Assembly: GCF_003865135.1 (NCBI RefSeq)
Contig: NZ_BHZC01000001.1
Span: 4,588,001 to 4,652,000 of the forward strand
Source of the DNA: Streptomyces chrestomyceticus JCM 4735
GTDB lineage: Bacteria > Actinomycetota > Actinomycetes > Streptomycetales > Streptomycetaceae
DNA length: 64,000 nt
Direction: 5' to 3'
A program made the position numbers and the translations under genes. Below the pieces are notes generated by a model. That model made no database searches. It saw only the letters and a list, made by a program, of their open reading frames with translations, and was not told where the DNA came from. Numbering within the stretch: position 1 is the stretch's first letter; every line of letters begins with the position of its first letter. Below are positions 19,066 to 29,181 of this stretch, piece by piece.

Positions 19066-20912
19066 TCACTTGTCGCCCGTGCGTTGGCCCAGGGTCACCT
19101 GGGCGGTGTGCTCCTTGCCGCCGCGCTTGTAGGTGAGGGTCACCTTGTCGCCCGGCTTGTGCTGGTAGATGGTGCTGATCAGGGTGGGGCCGCTGTCGAT
19201 CACGGTGTTGTCGAGCTTGGTGATCGTGTCGCCGGGCTTCAGGCCGGCCTTGTCGGCGGGGCCGTTCGGGGTGATCGCGGCGGAGCCGTCGGCGCCGCCG
19301 TTCTGGGGGATGGTCGCGCCGTCGCCGGTGTCGCGCATCAGGACCTGCGCGCCGATCTGCGGGTAGACCGGCTGGCCCTTCTTGATCAGGTCGTCGGCGA
19401 CCCGCTTGGCCTGGTCGATCGGGATGGCGAAACCGAGGCCGATGCTGCCGGACTGCTGGCTCTCGCCGCCGAAACCGCCGCCGCCGTTGCCCGCGGACTG
19501 GATCGCCGAGTTGATGCCGATGACGCTGCCGGAGGCGTCCATCAGGGGGCCGCCGGAGTTGCCCGGGTTGATCGAGGCGTCCGTCTGCAGGGCGCTCATG
19601 TACGAGGGGGTGGCGCCGCCGCCGTCGCTGGAGGCCACCGGGCGGTTCTTGGCGCTGATGATGCCGGTGGTGACGGTGCCGGAGAGGCCGAAGGGCGCGC
19701 CGATGGCGATCGTCGCGTCGCCCACCTGGACGTTGGCGGACTTGCCGAGCGGGAGCGGGACGAGGTTGGCGTCGGAGGGGTTCTTGAGCTTGATGACGGC
19801 GACGTCGTAGCCCTGGGCCCGGCCGATGACCTCGGCGTCGTACTTCTTGCCGTTGGAGAACGTGGCGGTCAGTTTGCCGCCCTGGGCGGCGCTGGCGACG
19901 ACGTGGTTGTTGGTGAGGATGTGGCCCTGCTTGTCGTAGACGAAGCCGGTGCCGGTGCCGCCCTCGCCGGTCGCGCCCTGCGCCTCGATCGTCACGACGC
20001 TGGGCAGCGCCTTCTGCGCTATCCCGGAGACGGAGGTGGGCTTGCGGTTGAGCGCCTCGGGGTCGCCGGAGGCGGAGACCGTCGTGGAGTTCGTGTCGGA
20101 GCGGTTGGCGGCCCAGAAGCCGATGCCGCCGCCGATGCCGCCGGCCACCAGCGCGGCGACGAGTACGGCGGCGACCAGGCCGCCGTTGCGGCGCTTCTTC
20201 GGCGCGGGCGCGCCCGGGGCGCCCCACACGCCGTCCGGGCCGCCCGCGCCGCCGCCTCCGTAACCGGGCGGGGGGCTGCCCCAGCCGCCCGAGGAGGCGC
20301 CGTGTGCCGCCGTCGCGTACGGAGGCGGCGTGGTCGTGTGGTGGCCTTCGCCACCGGGGTGGGCCGGACCGCCCGGGTAGGGGGCGCCGGCCGGGTGGCC
20401 CGGATGGGGCTGGGTGCCGGGGTGGGGCTCGCCGCCGGCGGGTGGTTGGGCGTGGGCGCCTGCGTGCGGGGCGTCGGCCTGGTGAGAGCCGTCAGCCGGG
20501 TGCGGGCCGTCCTGCGGGGCCGTGGGCTTGGAGAACTGCTGCGTGCGGTCGGGGCGCCGGGCTCGGTGCCGTTCGCCGGGCCTGCCTGGCCGACCGGGGC
20601 CGCTTCGCCCGTCGCGCCCGTCCGGCCGGCCGTCGGTGCGAAATCCGGCGGCGGGGGCGCGGCGGGCGGGGTGGCTGCAGGAGCGGGGGCGGAGGGCGCT
20701 CTGGGCGCGTCGTGCGCCCCCGATGCGCCCGGCGCGTTGTGCGCGGCGGGTGCGCCCGGCGCATGCGGTGCCCCCGGCGCGCCCGCCGCGTCCCGTGCGC
20801 CCGCGCCGTCCGCAGGGCGCGCACCGGACTCGGGTGCGCTGTCCGACGCCTGGGGCGCCGACGGCGGCTGGGCCTCCGGCGGGACGGCGGCGCCCTCGTT
20901 CTCGGTGCTCAC
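19066..20912 (-). CDS. HtrA/DegP-like membrane-anchored serine protease with PDZ domain, interrupted by a one-base frameshift
   Basis: GTG start at 20912 with GAGGAGAG just upstream. The protease frame holds a transmembrane segment (GGLVAAVLVAALVAGGIGGG), catalytic His in ILTNNHVV, Asp in GYDVAVIKLK, Ser in NPGNSGGPLM, and a C-terminal PDZ domain (GPADKAGLKPGDTITKL). The N-terminal cytoplasmic half (STENEG..., Ala/Pro-rich) is in another frame. Adding one base at the G run 20551-20554 joins them: the shifted reading continues as RTQQFSKPTAPQDGPHPADG and runs through a Pro/Gly/His-rich region into the protease. The restored protein is about 615 residues, type II membrane topology, with protease and PDZ outside the membrane. 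Role: surface protein quality control. Confidence 0.85.
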
Positions 20913-21200
20913 GGCTCTCTCCTCAGCTTCACGACGGTGCCGGGCCACGGCCCGGCCTCTCCTTCAGGATGCGGTTCGGTGTCCAGGATGCGGTGCGCAA
21001 CCCTGGCGTACGGGCTACGGGCAGGCGGTACCGGCGACTGTCACAGGTGCCAGCCTTTCCCACCGCGCGTCAGGGCGCTGTAAGCCGAGGCTGTGACTGT
21101 CTCTCCATCCTTTATGCCGGACAAAAACGGCGCATCTGTTGTTATGCGGATCAGGTAGTGCACAAGGCGCCCCACCTGCGGGCGATGGCACGATAACCCG

Positions 21201-22043
21201 GTGACCACCGCGTACCCGCTCCGGGACCGCACCCCGGGCCCATCCCGCATTTCCGTCGTAGCCCATCGTGGCGCGTCCGAGGACGCGCCGGAACACACCC
21301 TGGCCGCCTACCGCCGGGCGATCGAGGACGGCGCCGACGCGCTGGAGTGCGATGTGCGGCTCACCGCCGACGGCCACCTCGTCTGCGTGCACGACCGCCG
21401 GGTCAACCGCACCTCCAACGGGCGCGGCGCGGTCTCCGCCCTGGAGCTGGCCGATCTGGCCGCGCTGGACTTCGGCTCCTGGAAGGAGGACGAGGACGGC
21501 ACCTGGGAGGCGCCGGACCGCCAGCACGAGGACCCGGAACGCACGTCCGTCCTGACCCTGGAACGACTTCTCGAACTCGTGTCCGACGCCGGCCGCCGCG
21601 TCGAGCTGGCCATCGAGACCAAGCACCCCACCCGCTGGGCCGGCCAGGTGGAGGAGCGGCTGGTCGCCCTACTGGAGAGATTCGGCCATACCCGGGCGTC
21701 GGACGGGGGTCCGCCGCCCGTCCGGGTGATGAGTTTCTCGGCCCGCTCCCTGCACCGCGTACGGGCCGCGGCCCCCGACATCCCTGGTGTCTACCTCATG
21801 CAGTTCCTGACGCCGCGCCACCGCGACGGGCGGCTGCCGCCCGGTGTGGGCATCGCGGGACCGGGCGTCCGCATCCTGCGCGCGCACCCCGACTACGTGT
21901 CCAAGGCGCACCGCGCGGGCCACCAGGTGCACGTCTGGACCGTCAACGACGAGGCGGATGTCGAGCTGTGTGAACGCCTGGGAGTGGACGCAATCATCAC
22001 CAATCGCCCCAAACAGGTGCGAGCCCAACTGGGCCTGGGTTAA
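21201..22043 (+). CDS. Glycerophosphodiester phosphodiesterase (GDPD family)
   Basis: 280 residues, GTG start at 21201. Hallmarks: VVAHRGASEDAPEHTLAAYRRAI with catalytic His-Arg, GADALECDVRLTADGHLVCVHD with the metal-binding Glu-x-Asp and second His, ELAIETKH, and the C-terminal HVWTVNDEADVELCERLGVDAIITNRP. It releases glycerol-3-phosphate and an alcohol from glycerophosphodiesters. It has no signal peptide, so it is likely cytoplasmic. It is divergent from the HtrA-like gene across a 288-bp gap with a comparatively AT-rich stretch (21100-21170). Confidence 0.9.
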   Translation: MTTAYPLRDRTPGPSRISVVAHRGASEDAPEHTLAAYRRAIEDGADALECDVRLTADGHLVCVHDRRVNRTSNGRGAVSALELADLAALDFGSWKEDEDGTWEAPDRQHEDPERTSVLTLERLLELVSDAGRRVELAIETKHPTRWAGQVEERLVALLERFGHTRASDGGPPPVRVMSFSARSLHRVRAAAPDIPGVYLMQFLTPRHRDGRLPPGVGIAGPGVRILRAHPDYVSKAHRAGHQVHVWTVNDEADVELCERLGVDAIITNRPKQVRAQLGLG

Positions 22044-22183
22044 CAGGCGTCACGGGGAGTGCACCGGCGCATTCGGCCCGTATTCGATCGTCACGAGTGC
22101 GTCACCGCACCGGGACTGGCCGGTTTCCGGTCCAGGCCATTGGGGCATCCATCCCGTGGCGTGGGGCGAAGGAGGTCTCGGGG

Positions 22184-22897
22184 GTGGCGTTGATGGTGGC
22201 ACAAGAGGTGCCGACGGCGTCGGTCATGGCCGTACCCCATGGTCCGTCAGGGGTCGGGTCGGCCAGGCGGCGCATGCGGGCCGAGCTGCTGGCAAGCGGC
22301 GTTCAGGACACGGTCGTCGACGACGCGGTACTCATTCTTTCCGAACTGCTGAGCAATTCGTGTCGGCACGCACGTCCGATATGCGTGCTGGAGGCGCCGG
22401 GTTCCGTACGGGACTCCGCCCACGACACGGCACCGGACGCGATACGCGCGGCGTGGCGCATCGACGGACACGGCCAGTTGACCATCGCGGTCACCGACGG
22501 CGGCGGCCCGACCCGGCCGCAACCAGCCACTCCGTCGGTCACCGCGAAGGGCGGCCGCGGGCTGGCGATCATCCGGTCCCTCGCCAAGGAATGGGGCGTG
22601 GAGCACACGGAGGGTGAGGTGACGGTCTGGGCTCTGCTCGCCCTGCACGGCCTCCGCAGCGCGTTCGCTACGCGCGTGGACCTCCCCGTGGAGCTGGCCG
22701 CCGACTTCTCCGGCGCGGGGCTCAACGGGCGTCCCGAAGGGCTGCCCGCCGGGCGGGTCAACGGGCGCACCAACGGTGTCGTGCAAGGGCGCGGGCCCGG
22801 ACGGGAGACCGGGCCCGGGCGGGACATGGCACCCGGGCGGGAGACGGCCGCCAGGGCGGAGCTGTCGCTGGTGGAGTGTGACCGTTCGAACGGGTGA
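22184..22897 (+). CDS. ATP-binding regulatory protein (HATPase_c_2, RsbW-like)
   Basis: About 237 residues. N box LILSELLSNSCRH, G1 VTDGGGPTRP, G2 GGRGLAIIRSLA define a GHKL ATP-binding domain of the anti-sigma kinase kind. The frame is open back to 22097, but AAGGAGG at 22169-22175 is correctly placed for the GTG at 22184. The last 60 residues are a Gly/Arg/Pro low-complexity tail (GRVNGRTNG, GRGPGRETGPGRD) with no counterpart in typical RsbW. No sigma factor or antagonist gene is adjacent. Confidence 0.78.
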   Translation: MALMVAQEVPTASVMAVPHGPSGVGSARRRMRAELLASGVQDTVVDDAVLILSELLSNSCRHARPICVLEAPGSVRDSAHDTAPDAIRAAWRIDGHGQLTIAVTDGGGPTRPQPATPSVTAKGGRGLAIIRSLAKEWGVEHTEGEVTVWALLALHGLRSAFATRVDLPVELAADFSGAGLNGRPEGLPAGRVNGRTNGVVQGRGPGRETGPGRDMAPGRETAARAELSLVECDRSNG

Positions 22898-23012
22898 GGG
22901 AGCGGACGGGCTCGGATACAGGGCCTCCGGCTCCCGAGGTCCGGGCTCAGGCCCGGACCGCCTCACCAGCCTCATCGGGCCCCGAGGCCGCCGTGTGAAC
23001 CGGTCAGCCGGT

Positions 23013-23196
23013 CAGCGAGGCGGCTTGCGGGCCTTGCGAAGGCCGCTTGAGGGCTGCGGAGGCGGCCTGAGGGCCTGCGCGGGCGGTTCGAGGACCCGGG
23101 GAAGTGGTCCGGAGGGTCTGCGAGGGCGGTTTGAGGCCCCGTGGAGGCGGTCTGAGGGCCTGCGAAGCGGCCCGAAGTGCCTAAGAGGCGCCTGAG
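23013..23196. repeat. About eight degenerate tandem repeats of roughly 21 bp in a 631-bp gap
   Basis: Units resembling TGCGGAGGCGGCCTGAGGGC recur from 23013 to 23196 with drift and occasional 20- or 22-bp spacing. They lie in the gap 22898-23528 between two plus-strand genes; the rest of the gap shows no credible gene. Confidence 0.65.
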
Positions 23197-23528
23197 AACC
23201 CGTCGGCCACCGATCCGGCCGGCGAGCCCGTCCGCCCCGGCCTACGCGCCCCGCAGCCGCCCCTGCGCGCCGCGCCGTACCCCCGCCGTCCCGGGCGCCG
23301 ACACGGCGATACGACGGCGAACGGGCACGCGGGACCAATTCCGTTGCCCTGCGCGGCCACAAGTGGTGGACGGGCGGCGGGCGGACGCGGCCGGGGCGCC
23401 GCGCCGTCCCCTTCCTGAGCAGCGCGCGGCCACCGGCCGCAGCGCGCGCCGCGACGCCGGGCCCAGTCGTCTAGGCTCGCGCCGGAACGCGTCCGTACGC
23501 CCAGGATCGACCAGGAGAAAGCCTCGCC

Positions 23529-24496
23529 ATGGCCAAGAAGCGCCGTCCCCAGACCAAGGCCGCAGCACCGCAGATCAAGGACGGCGAGATTCCCGTCGTC
23601 GGGGCGCGTGAGCCCTGCCCCTGTGGCTCGGGCCGCCGCTACAAGGCGTGTCACGGCCGGAGCGCGGCGCACGCCGTCACCGAGCTGGTGCAGCGCCCCT
23701 TCGAGGGCCTGCGGGGCGAGTGCGACTGGGTGGCGCTGCGGGAGCTGGTGCCCGCCGCCACCGTCGAGTTGAAGCTCAAGGACGGGCTGCCCGAGGGCGT
23801 GCCGTCGGTGACGCTGGCGACCGTCCTGCCCATGGCCTGGCCCGCGCTGCGTCGCGACAACGGCGCCGTCCTGCTCGGCCTGCAGAACGACACCGCCTCC
23901 GGGGACCTCAGCCGCGACCTCGCCGACACGCTGCGCCGCGCGCTGGCCGCCGAGCCGGGCACGCCGGTCGCCGCCGAGCGTGCCGCGGCGGACGGTCCGC
24001 GCCTGCAGGACCTGCTGGACCCGGACGCGCCCTTCGAGCCGCAGGTGCACTCCGGCTTCGAGTTCTGGGTGGAGGACGCCGAGAACGCGACGGGCGAGGT
24101 CGCCGCCTCCCTGGAGCGGGCGAACGCCGCCGCCATCCCGACCGCCCGGCTGGACGGCCTGGAGGGCGCCTACTGGTGCGAGACCCCGAGAAGAACCACC
24201 TGCGCTGGGTGATGGACCACCCGGAGGAGAAGCTGCTGGACGCGCTGGCCCGGCTGCACGCCGCCGGTACGTCCTCGCTCGGCGAAGGCACCCGTCTGGT
24301 CGGTTCGTTCCGCGCGCACGGCCTGGTCGTGCCGGTCTGGGACCTGCCCTCCGGGATGGGCGCCGACGACGTTGCCAAGCCGGCCGCCGCCTTCGCGGAG
24401 CGGCTCGCCACGGCGCTCGCCACGGACGCCCCGCTGACTCCGGAGGAGCGCCGTGCCCGCGGTGGCCTCACCAACCGTCAGGTGACGCTGAGCTGA
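23529..24496 (+). CDS. DUF5926 family protein with SEC-C zinc motif, interrupted by a one-base frameshift
   Basis: ATG at 23529 after CAGGAGAAAG. The N-terminal PCPCGSGRRYKACHG is a SEC-C-type zinc-binding motif. The frame runs to about residue 217 (GAYWCET). The conserved continuation PEKNHLRWVMDHPEEKLLDALARLHAAG is in the next frame to the TGA at 24494. Lengthening the C4 run at about 24185 by one base restores CETPEKNHLRW. The restored length is about 322 residues. The family is actinobacterial with no assigned function; the SEC-C motif suggests contact with ribosome or SecA-like partners. Confidence 0.8.
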
Positions 24497-24629
24497 ACGT
24501 GTCCCGAGGGGCGCGGGACGGCGTTCCGGGCGTGACTCCGGTCACAAGTCGCCGTACCGACCGGTAAATACGCGTCCGGAATTCCACGATCGAATTTGCG
24601 AACCGCCGATCTCTTGTTACCGTTCTAGG

Positions 24630-24675
24630 AGCCCGGTCGCTGGTGCATCCCCCGTCGCCAGCGACCGGGCGCTTC
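24630..24675 (+). ncRNA. Candidate small RNA or attenuator hairpin with its own promoter
   Basis: In the otherwise gene-free gap 24497-24934 there is a -35-like TTGCGA (24596-24601), a 16-bp spacer and a -10-like TACCGT (24618-24623). Beginning at 24631 comes a 13-bp perfect stem (GCCCGGTCGCTGG at 24631-24643 with 24658-24670) closing a 14-nt loop rich in C. It could instead be only the terminator of the DUF5926 gene. No open frame fits. Confidence 0.35.
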
Positions 24676-24934
24676 CATGCCCGCGTCCGGCCGGACCGGG
24701 CGGACCGCCCCGGCGCCGCGACACCGCCGCGGGGCACCCTCCCCGCGAGACCGGCCCACCGCGCCTCCTGTGCGCCCGCCTCCCGCCACCTCAGGCCCAC
24801 TGCGGACTTCCCCGTCGGCCCGCTCACCACCACGGCCGCCAGCCCCCGTCAGGCCCCGTACCGGCCGCCTCGGACGACATCGGCGACCCACCGGCGCGCC
24901 GGTCCCCCAGCACGCACCCGCCGCTCCCGCACCA

Positions 24935-25609
24935 TCATTGGTCCGAACCACCGGCATCCGGCGCGGCGTTGCTGCCGGAGCGCAGCAGCTTGCGCTCGCC
25001 CCGCGCGTCGGCGATTTCCACGACCGCGGTGTACGGCGCCCGGTCGCCGCCGACCGTCGCCTCCCTCGGGGTTTCACAGGTGGCGGGCTCGTCACCGGCC
25101 GGCAGGTCGCAGTGCGCCTGTACGGTCCGGCCGTCCGGCCGCAGCAGGGACAGGACGGCGCGCAGGGGCTTGCCGGAGGTGTTGCGGTAGTACGTACGCC
25201 CCCAGGTCAGACCGCCCTCGGTGAGCACACACGTTTGAGCTTCCACTCCTTCGGGTGCGGCGAGTTCGGGGCCGCAGCGGGTGGTGCGGCGGCCGTCGGC
25301 TGCCGTACCGGAATCGCTACGGGGACCGCTACGGGAGTCAGTACGCGGATCGGTACGGGAATCGGCGGGCGCACCCGTACGGGGGACCGGATGCGCGCCA
25401 CGAGACGGGCCCGGTGCCGGGCCCCGCGCGGCGGACGCCCGCGTACCGACCGGAACATCAGCGTCCGGATGTGCAGCACTCGCGGAGCCATCGGCCGCCG
25501 ACCGATCGGATTCGGCCGGACCGGCGGTCGCGGCCGCCAGCGGCAGCGCGACGGCGAGCGCGACCGTGCTCGCCAGCGCGATCATGCGGAGATTCGGCGC
25601 ACGCTCCAT
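24935..25609 (-). CDS. Secreted protein of unknown function
   Basis: 224 residues from the ATG at 25609. An N-terminal signal (MIALASTVALAVALPLAAATAG) is followed by about 75 residues of Ala/Pro/Arg/Asp low complexity with DSRTDPRTDSRSGPRSD repeats, then a compact domain with four cysteines (TRCGPEL, QTCVLTEGGLTWGRTYYRNTSGKPL, AHCDLP, ATCETP). The cysteines likely form two disulfides outside the cell. I do not recognise the family. It is downstream of the prim-pol gene on the same strand, separated by 283 bp. Confidence 0.7.
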   Translation of the reverse strand: MERAPNLRMIALASTVALAVALPLAAATAGPAESDRSAADGSASAAHPDADVPVGTRASAARGPAPGPSRGAHPVPRTGAPADSRTDPRTDSRSGPRSDSGTAADGRRTTRCGPELAAPEGVEAQTCVLTEGGLTWGRTYYRNTSGKPLRAVLSLLRPDGRTVQAHCDLPAGDEPATCETPREATVGGDRAPYTAVVEIADARGERKLLRSGSNAAPDAGGSDQ

Positions 25610-25892
25610 GGGACCACCTGGATCTGTCAGGGCGACGGAGTTGACCGCCGGATTGACGGTGCGCCGAACATATCGGCCCGGAACGGTCACATACCGGGCC
25701 CGTGCCCCCGAATCCCCGCCAACACCGGGCAGCTCACACCCGTACGAGTGAACCGCCCGCGCGTCCTTTGTCCACGCGGAGCGGTGGGAAGGGGTATCCG
25801 GGGTCTGGGGGTGTCCAGAGTGGAGGCGCCGGGCGGGCGCGCCCGAGCCTGGCGGTTCAGTACGCGCGTCGGCACGCCGGCCGGTCCGCGCC

Positions 25893-26611
25893 TCAGTAAG
25901 CGAGCCGGCTGCCGCCGTCCGGCGCGCTGGTGCTCGCGGTGACCAGGGCGTCCACGATCGTCTCCACCCGCGGCAGCCAGGGCGCGGCCGGGCCGGTGCC
26001 CGGCGACCGCTCCCAGCGCACCTTGCCCGCGCCGATCTGCGAGGGCGGCAGCACCACGTAACCCCCTCGCCGTGAAAGCGCAACGAGCTGGGCACCCAGT
26101 CCCGGGAGTGCAGCAACTCGCCCAGTTCCGCGAGGGAGTACGGGGCGACCAGCAACGACCATCGGGTGGGGGTGGCGACGACCGGGCCGGTCCGGACGCC
26201 GAAGTGGTCCAGGGCGGTCAGCGCCCGCGCGCCGGCGACGGCCGGCAGGCTCAGCGCGCAGGGCGCACGGCCGCCGGTGGCCAGCAGGAGGGGTGCGGTC
26301 GGCCGGTTCGTCCACCACCAACGCACCATGCGGGCATCGGTGGTGGCGGCGAACAGCCCGGGGTCGAAGGGGTGCGCGCCGGGCACCACGCAGTCCGGGT
26401 CCGGGCAACTGCACGGGCGCGGCCCGCGCTCGGCACGCCCCCAGCCACCGGGCGGCTTGCCGCCCGCCGGTTTCCCGCCGGTCCGCAGTCCGACGCCCGG
26501 GAGTACGGGCCACTGCCACTCGGTGGCGCAGTGGAGCGCCGCACCGAGCAGCGCCGACCTTCCGCCGCGCCGGAGCTGGAGCTTGCGTCGCCTTCCGAGG
26601 ATCTCGCGCAT
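25893..26611 (-). CDS. Second prim-pol-like protein, interrupted by a one-base frameshift
   Basis: ATG at 26611 with AAGGAACGAG upstream. The first frame reads ALHCATEWQWPVLPGVGL, CSCPDPDCVVPGAHPFDP and TPTRWSLLVAPYSL to FHGEG; the conserved end GYVVLPPSQIGAGKVRWER through PDGGSRLAY is in the next frame. One extra base in the C5 run on the plus strand (26062-26066) restores FHGEGGYVVLPPS. The restored length is about 239 residues. It belongs to a compact Streptomyces family annotated as bifunctional DNA primase/polymerase, though the catalytic Asp/His motifs are not as clear as in the protein at 15744, so activity is doubtful. Confidence 0.75.
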
Positions 26612-27060
26612 GAGCGCTCGTTCCTTTCCGTTAACGCCGAGGGCTATGTCCATCGCACTACATGCCGGTTCATGCCGCTTCGTGGCGTTCTTCGGTGGCT
26701 CCTGCGAACCCCTGACGCCACGTGGATCTCTGGTCACTGCGTGTACAGAGCAGCGCATCACGCCATACGCCGAGCGTGGAACGTGGCGGAGGGTGGCGCA
26801 CGCATGGCGCTTGCTGTCCCGTGAAGCAGATCCGCCACTTGGGGGTGCGGTGCGGCGCGGTCGTCGCCGTGTTAGACGCCCGTGCCCGTCGGAGAGTTCC
26901 GGCGCGGCCCCAACTGACTCCGCGCCTTTCCGAGTACGTACCCGCCATGGTGGTGATGACGCACTGTCGAACGTCGCCAGTCGACCTCAAATTGACGTTC
27001 GGGGGGATATTTTCCGGCCAACTTCCTCGTCCCGCTGACACCACAAACCCCATGGGGACA
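26612..27060. other. 449-bp gap between divergent genes, relatively AT-rich
   Basis: No gene is supported. An 8-bp inverted repeat CGAACGTC/GACGTTCG (26968-26975 and 26994-27001) with 18-bp spacing lies about 60 bp upstream of the PP2C start and is a candidate regulatory site. Confidence 0.4.
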
Positions 27061-29055
27061 ATGCTGGACATCGTGTCACTGCGGCGTGTACATGTGGAGG
27101 CATTGATAGCGGAGCAGCATGACATGGGGGTTTGCGATGCTATTGAGGAAATTGAGCAGTTCGACACATTACTCAACAACACTCAACAAAACGCCGCAGC
27201 CTGCCTCCACATGCGGCCTGACCTGGGGATTCACCCGACGCTACGTAAGCCGTCGGCCATGACCACCCCTCACGTTCCGAAAGTGGCTGGAATCGAACCA
27301 GCACTTCCCGCCCCCACGCACACTGCCGAGTCCGCCACCGCATCAGCCCCGGCGGACACCCCGCCCGAGTCCCGCCGCACGGCCGCCCAGGACCGGCTCG
27401 CCGGATGGATCTCCGACCTCACCACGCTGCACGGCCTCACCGAGCGGCTGGCCCGTACGCGGACCCTCGACGCCGCCCTCCAGGAACTGCTGCGTGCCGG
27501 CGCCTCCCTCGTGGGCGCCCGGCGCGGGCTGGTGGTCCTCGAACCGTCCGACGGCCTCGGGCCGGACACCACCATCGGCCTCGGACTCGGCCGGGCGGAC
27601 ATCGGCCACCTCGAGACCGTGCCGCGCCGCGCGCAGTCCTTCGGCCGGATCCTCGACGGGTTGCCGGTGACGGACGGGCTGACCACGCAAGACGGTCTGT
27701 CACCGAGAGACGGCCCGCCCACCGACGGATGCCCGGCCGACGCACCCGCCGACCACGGCGCGGACGGCCCCGGACCGAACGGCCTACAGGGCGGCGTGTC
27801 TGCGGGCAGCCTACAGGGCGGCGCGGCGTCGGACGACGGGCGTACGGACAACCGCGGCCCGTACAGACCCGGCCCGGTCAGCCCAGGTACGTACAGCCCA
27901 GGTACGTACAGCCCAGGCCCGGACAACTCCGGCTGCGTGGCCTGCGGGCGCGGCCACATCGCCCAGCCCGACATCCCCGGCGAACCCGGCCTCGACCCCC
28001 GCCTGCGGGAAGTCGCCGCCCGCCTCGGATACGCGGCCAGTTACGCCGTACCGCTGGAGGCCGGCTCCGTAGGCCGGTTCGGCGCGGCGGTCTGGCTCTA
28101 CGACGAACCCGCCGCCCCCGCCGAGCGGCAGCGCCACCTCGTCGGCCGCTACCTCGCGTACGCCACCGAACACCTCGCCCGCCTCCTCGAACTGCACCGC
28201 CAGCGGCAGGCCGTGGCGACGCTGCGCGAGGAACTGCTGCCCAGCAGGCTGCCCCGGGTCCCCGGCGTACGGCTCGCGGTACGGCACGGCTCCGGGCCGC
28301 TCGGCGGCGGCGACTGGTACGACGCGCTCCCGCTGCCGGACGGCGCGCTGGGCCTGGCGGTCGGCTCCGTCACCGGCTCGGGGCCGGGCGCGGTGGCCGC
28401 CATGGGACGGCTGCGCGCCTCGCTCCGCGCGTACGCGGTGATGGAGGGCGAGGACCCGGTCGCGGTCCTCTCCGACCTGGAACTGCTGCTGCGGCTGACC
28501 GAGCCGGCCCGCAGCGCGACGGCCCTGTTCGCCTTCGCCGAGGCGCCGCCGGGCGTGCCGGGAGCCGGGCCGGGACCGGGAGCCGGGCCGGGGGCGGGGG
28601 CCGGACCGCGGACGGATGCCGGACCGGTGACGGGTGCCGGACCGGGTACGCCACCGGCCCCCGGCATGCCTGTCGCGGCCGGGCGCCGGATCGTGCTGGC
28701 CGGGGCGGGGCACTGCCCGCCGTTGATCATCGGTGAGCGCCGTACCGAGTACGTGGAGACCACGCTGTCCGCGCCGCTGGGCATGCTGGCCTGCTGGGAG
28801 GCGCCGAGCGTGGAGCTGCGCCCCGCACCAGGAGAAACCCTTCTGCTGTACAGCGACGGGCTGCTGCGCCGCACCGGCGAGCCGATGGACCGCGCCTTCG
28901 CCCGGCTGCACGCCGCCGCCGCGGGCGTCCCCCGGGCCGTACGCCACGACCCCGAGGCCCTCACGGACCACCTGCTGCGCACCCTCCTTCCGGAAGGGCT
29001 GGACGCCCCGGAGTCCCCGGAGGACGTGGTGCTGCTCACGGCGTACTTCGAGTGA
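27061..29055 (+). CDS. PP2C/SpoIIE-type protein phosphatase with GAF-like sensor region
   Basis: 664 residues from the ATG at 27061. The N-terminus (VHVEALIAEQHDMGVCDAIE ... MTTPHVPKVAGIEPALPAP) resembles the start of related Streptomyces phosphatases as I remember them; an ATG at 27259 is the alternative. A GAF-like region (about 110-330) is interrupted by a low-complexity insert including repeated GTYSPG. The C-terminal domain has GGGDWYDALPL, VGSVTGSGPGAVAAMGRLRASLRAYA and LLLYSDGLLRR. The usual GDVxGxG metal-binding Asp is Ser here (VGSVTGSG). It may dephosphorylate anti-anti-sigma proteins or be a degenerate sensor. A TTA codon at 27169-27171 lies in the N-terminal extension. Confidence 0.82.
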   Translation: MLDIVSLRRVHVEALIAEQHDMGVCDAIEEIEQFDTLLNNTQQNAAACLHMRPDLGIHPTLRKPSAMTTPHVPKVAGIEPALPAPTHTAESATASAPADTPPESRRTAAQDRLAGWISDLTTLHGLTERLARTRTLDAALQELLRAGASLVGARRGLVVLEPSDGLGPDTTIGLGLGRADIGHLETVPRRAQSFGRILDGLPVTDGLTTQDGLSPRDGPPTDGCPADAPADHGADGPGPNGLQGGVSAGSLQGGAASDDGRTDNRGPYRPGPVSPGTYSPGTYSPGPDNSGCVACGRGHIAQPDIPGEPGLDPRLREVAARLGYAASYAVPLEAGSVGRFGAAVWLYDEPAAPAERQRHLVGRYLAYATEHLARLLELHRQRQAVATLREELLPSRLPRVPGVRLAVRHGSGPLGGGDWYDALPLPDGALGLAVGSVTGSGPGAVAAMGRLRASLRAYAVMEGEDPVAVLSDLELLLRLTEPARSATALFAFAEAPPGVPGAGPGPGAGPGAGAGPRTDAGPVTGAGPGTPPAPGMPVAAGRRIVLAGAGHCPPLIIGERRTEYVETTLSAPLGMLACWEAPSVELRPAPGETLLLYSDGLLRRTGEPMDRAFARLHAAAAGVPRAVRHDPEALTDHLLRTLLPEGLDAPESPEDVVLLTAYFE

Positions 29056-29181
29056 CCGCGCGGCCGCACGGGCGCTCCGTCCGCGCGCCCGGAGTGTCTG
29101 ATACCTCACCGCTTCCCGCCCCTGGACCCCGTTCTCTCCACACTTACGATGGAATGTGGTGCAGTCGTACAAGGAGGCATA

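Noticed and set aside
27284..27312. tRNA T-arm-like sequence (GGCTGGAATCGAACCAGC)
   Set aside because: It is inside the PP2C N-terminus (KVAGIEPALPA); no acceptor, D or anticodon arm accompanies it.
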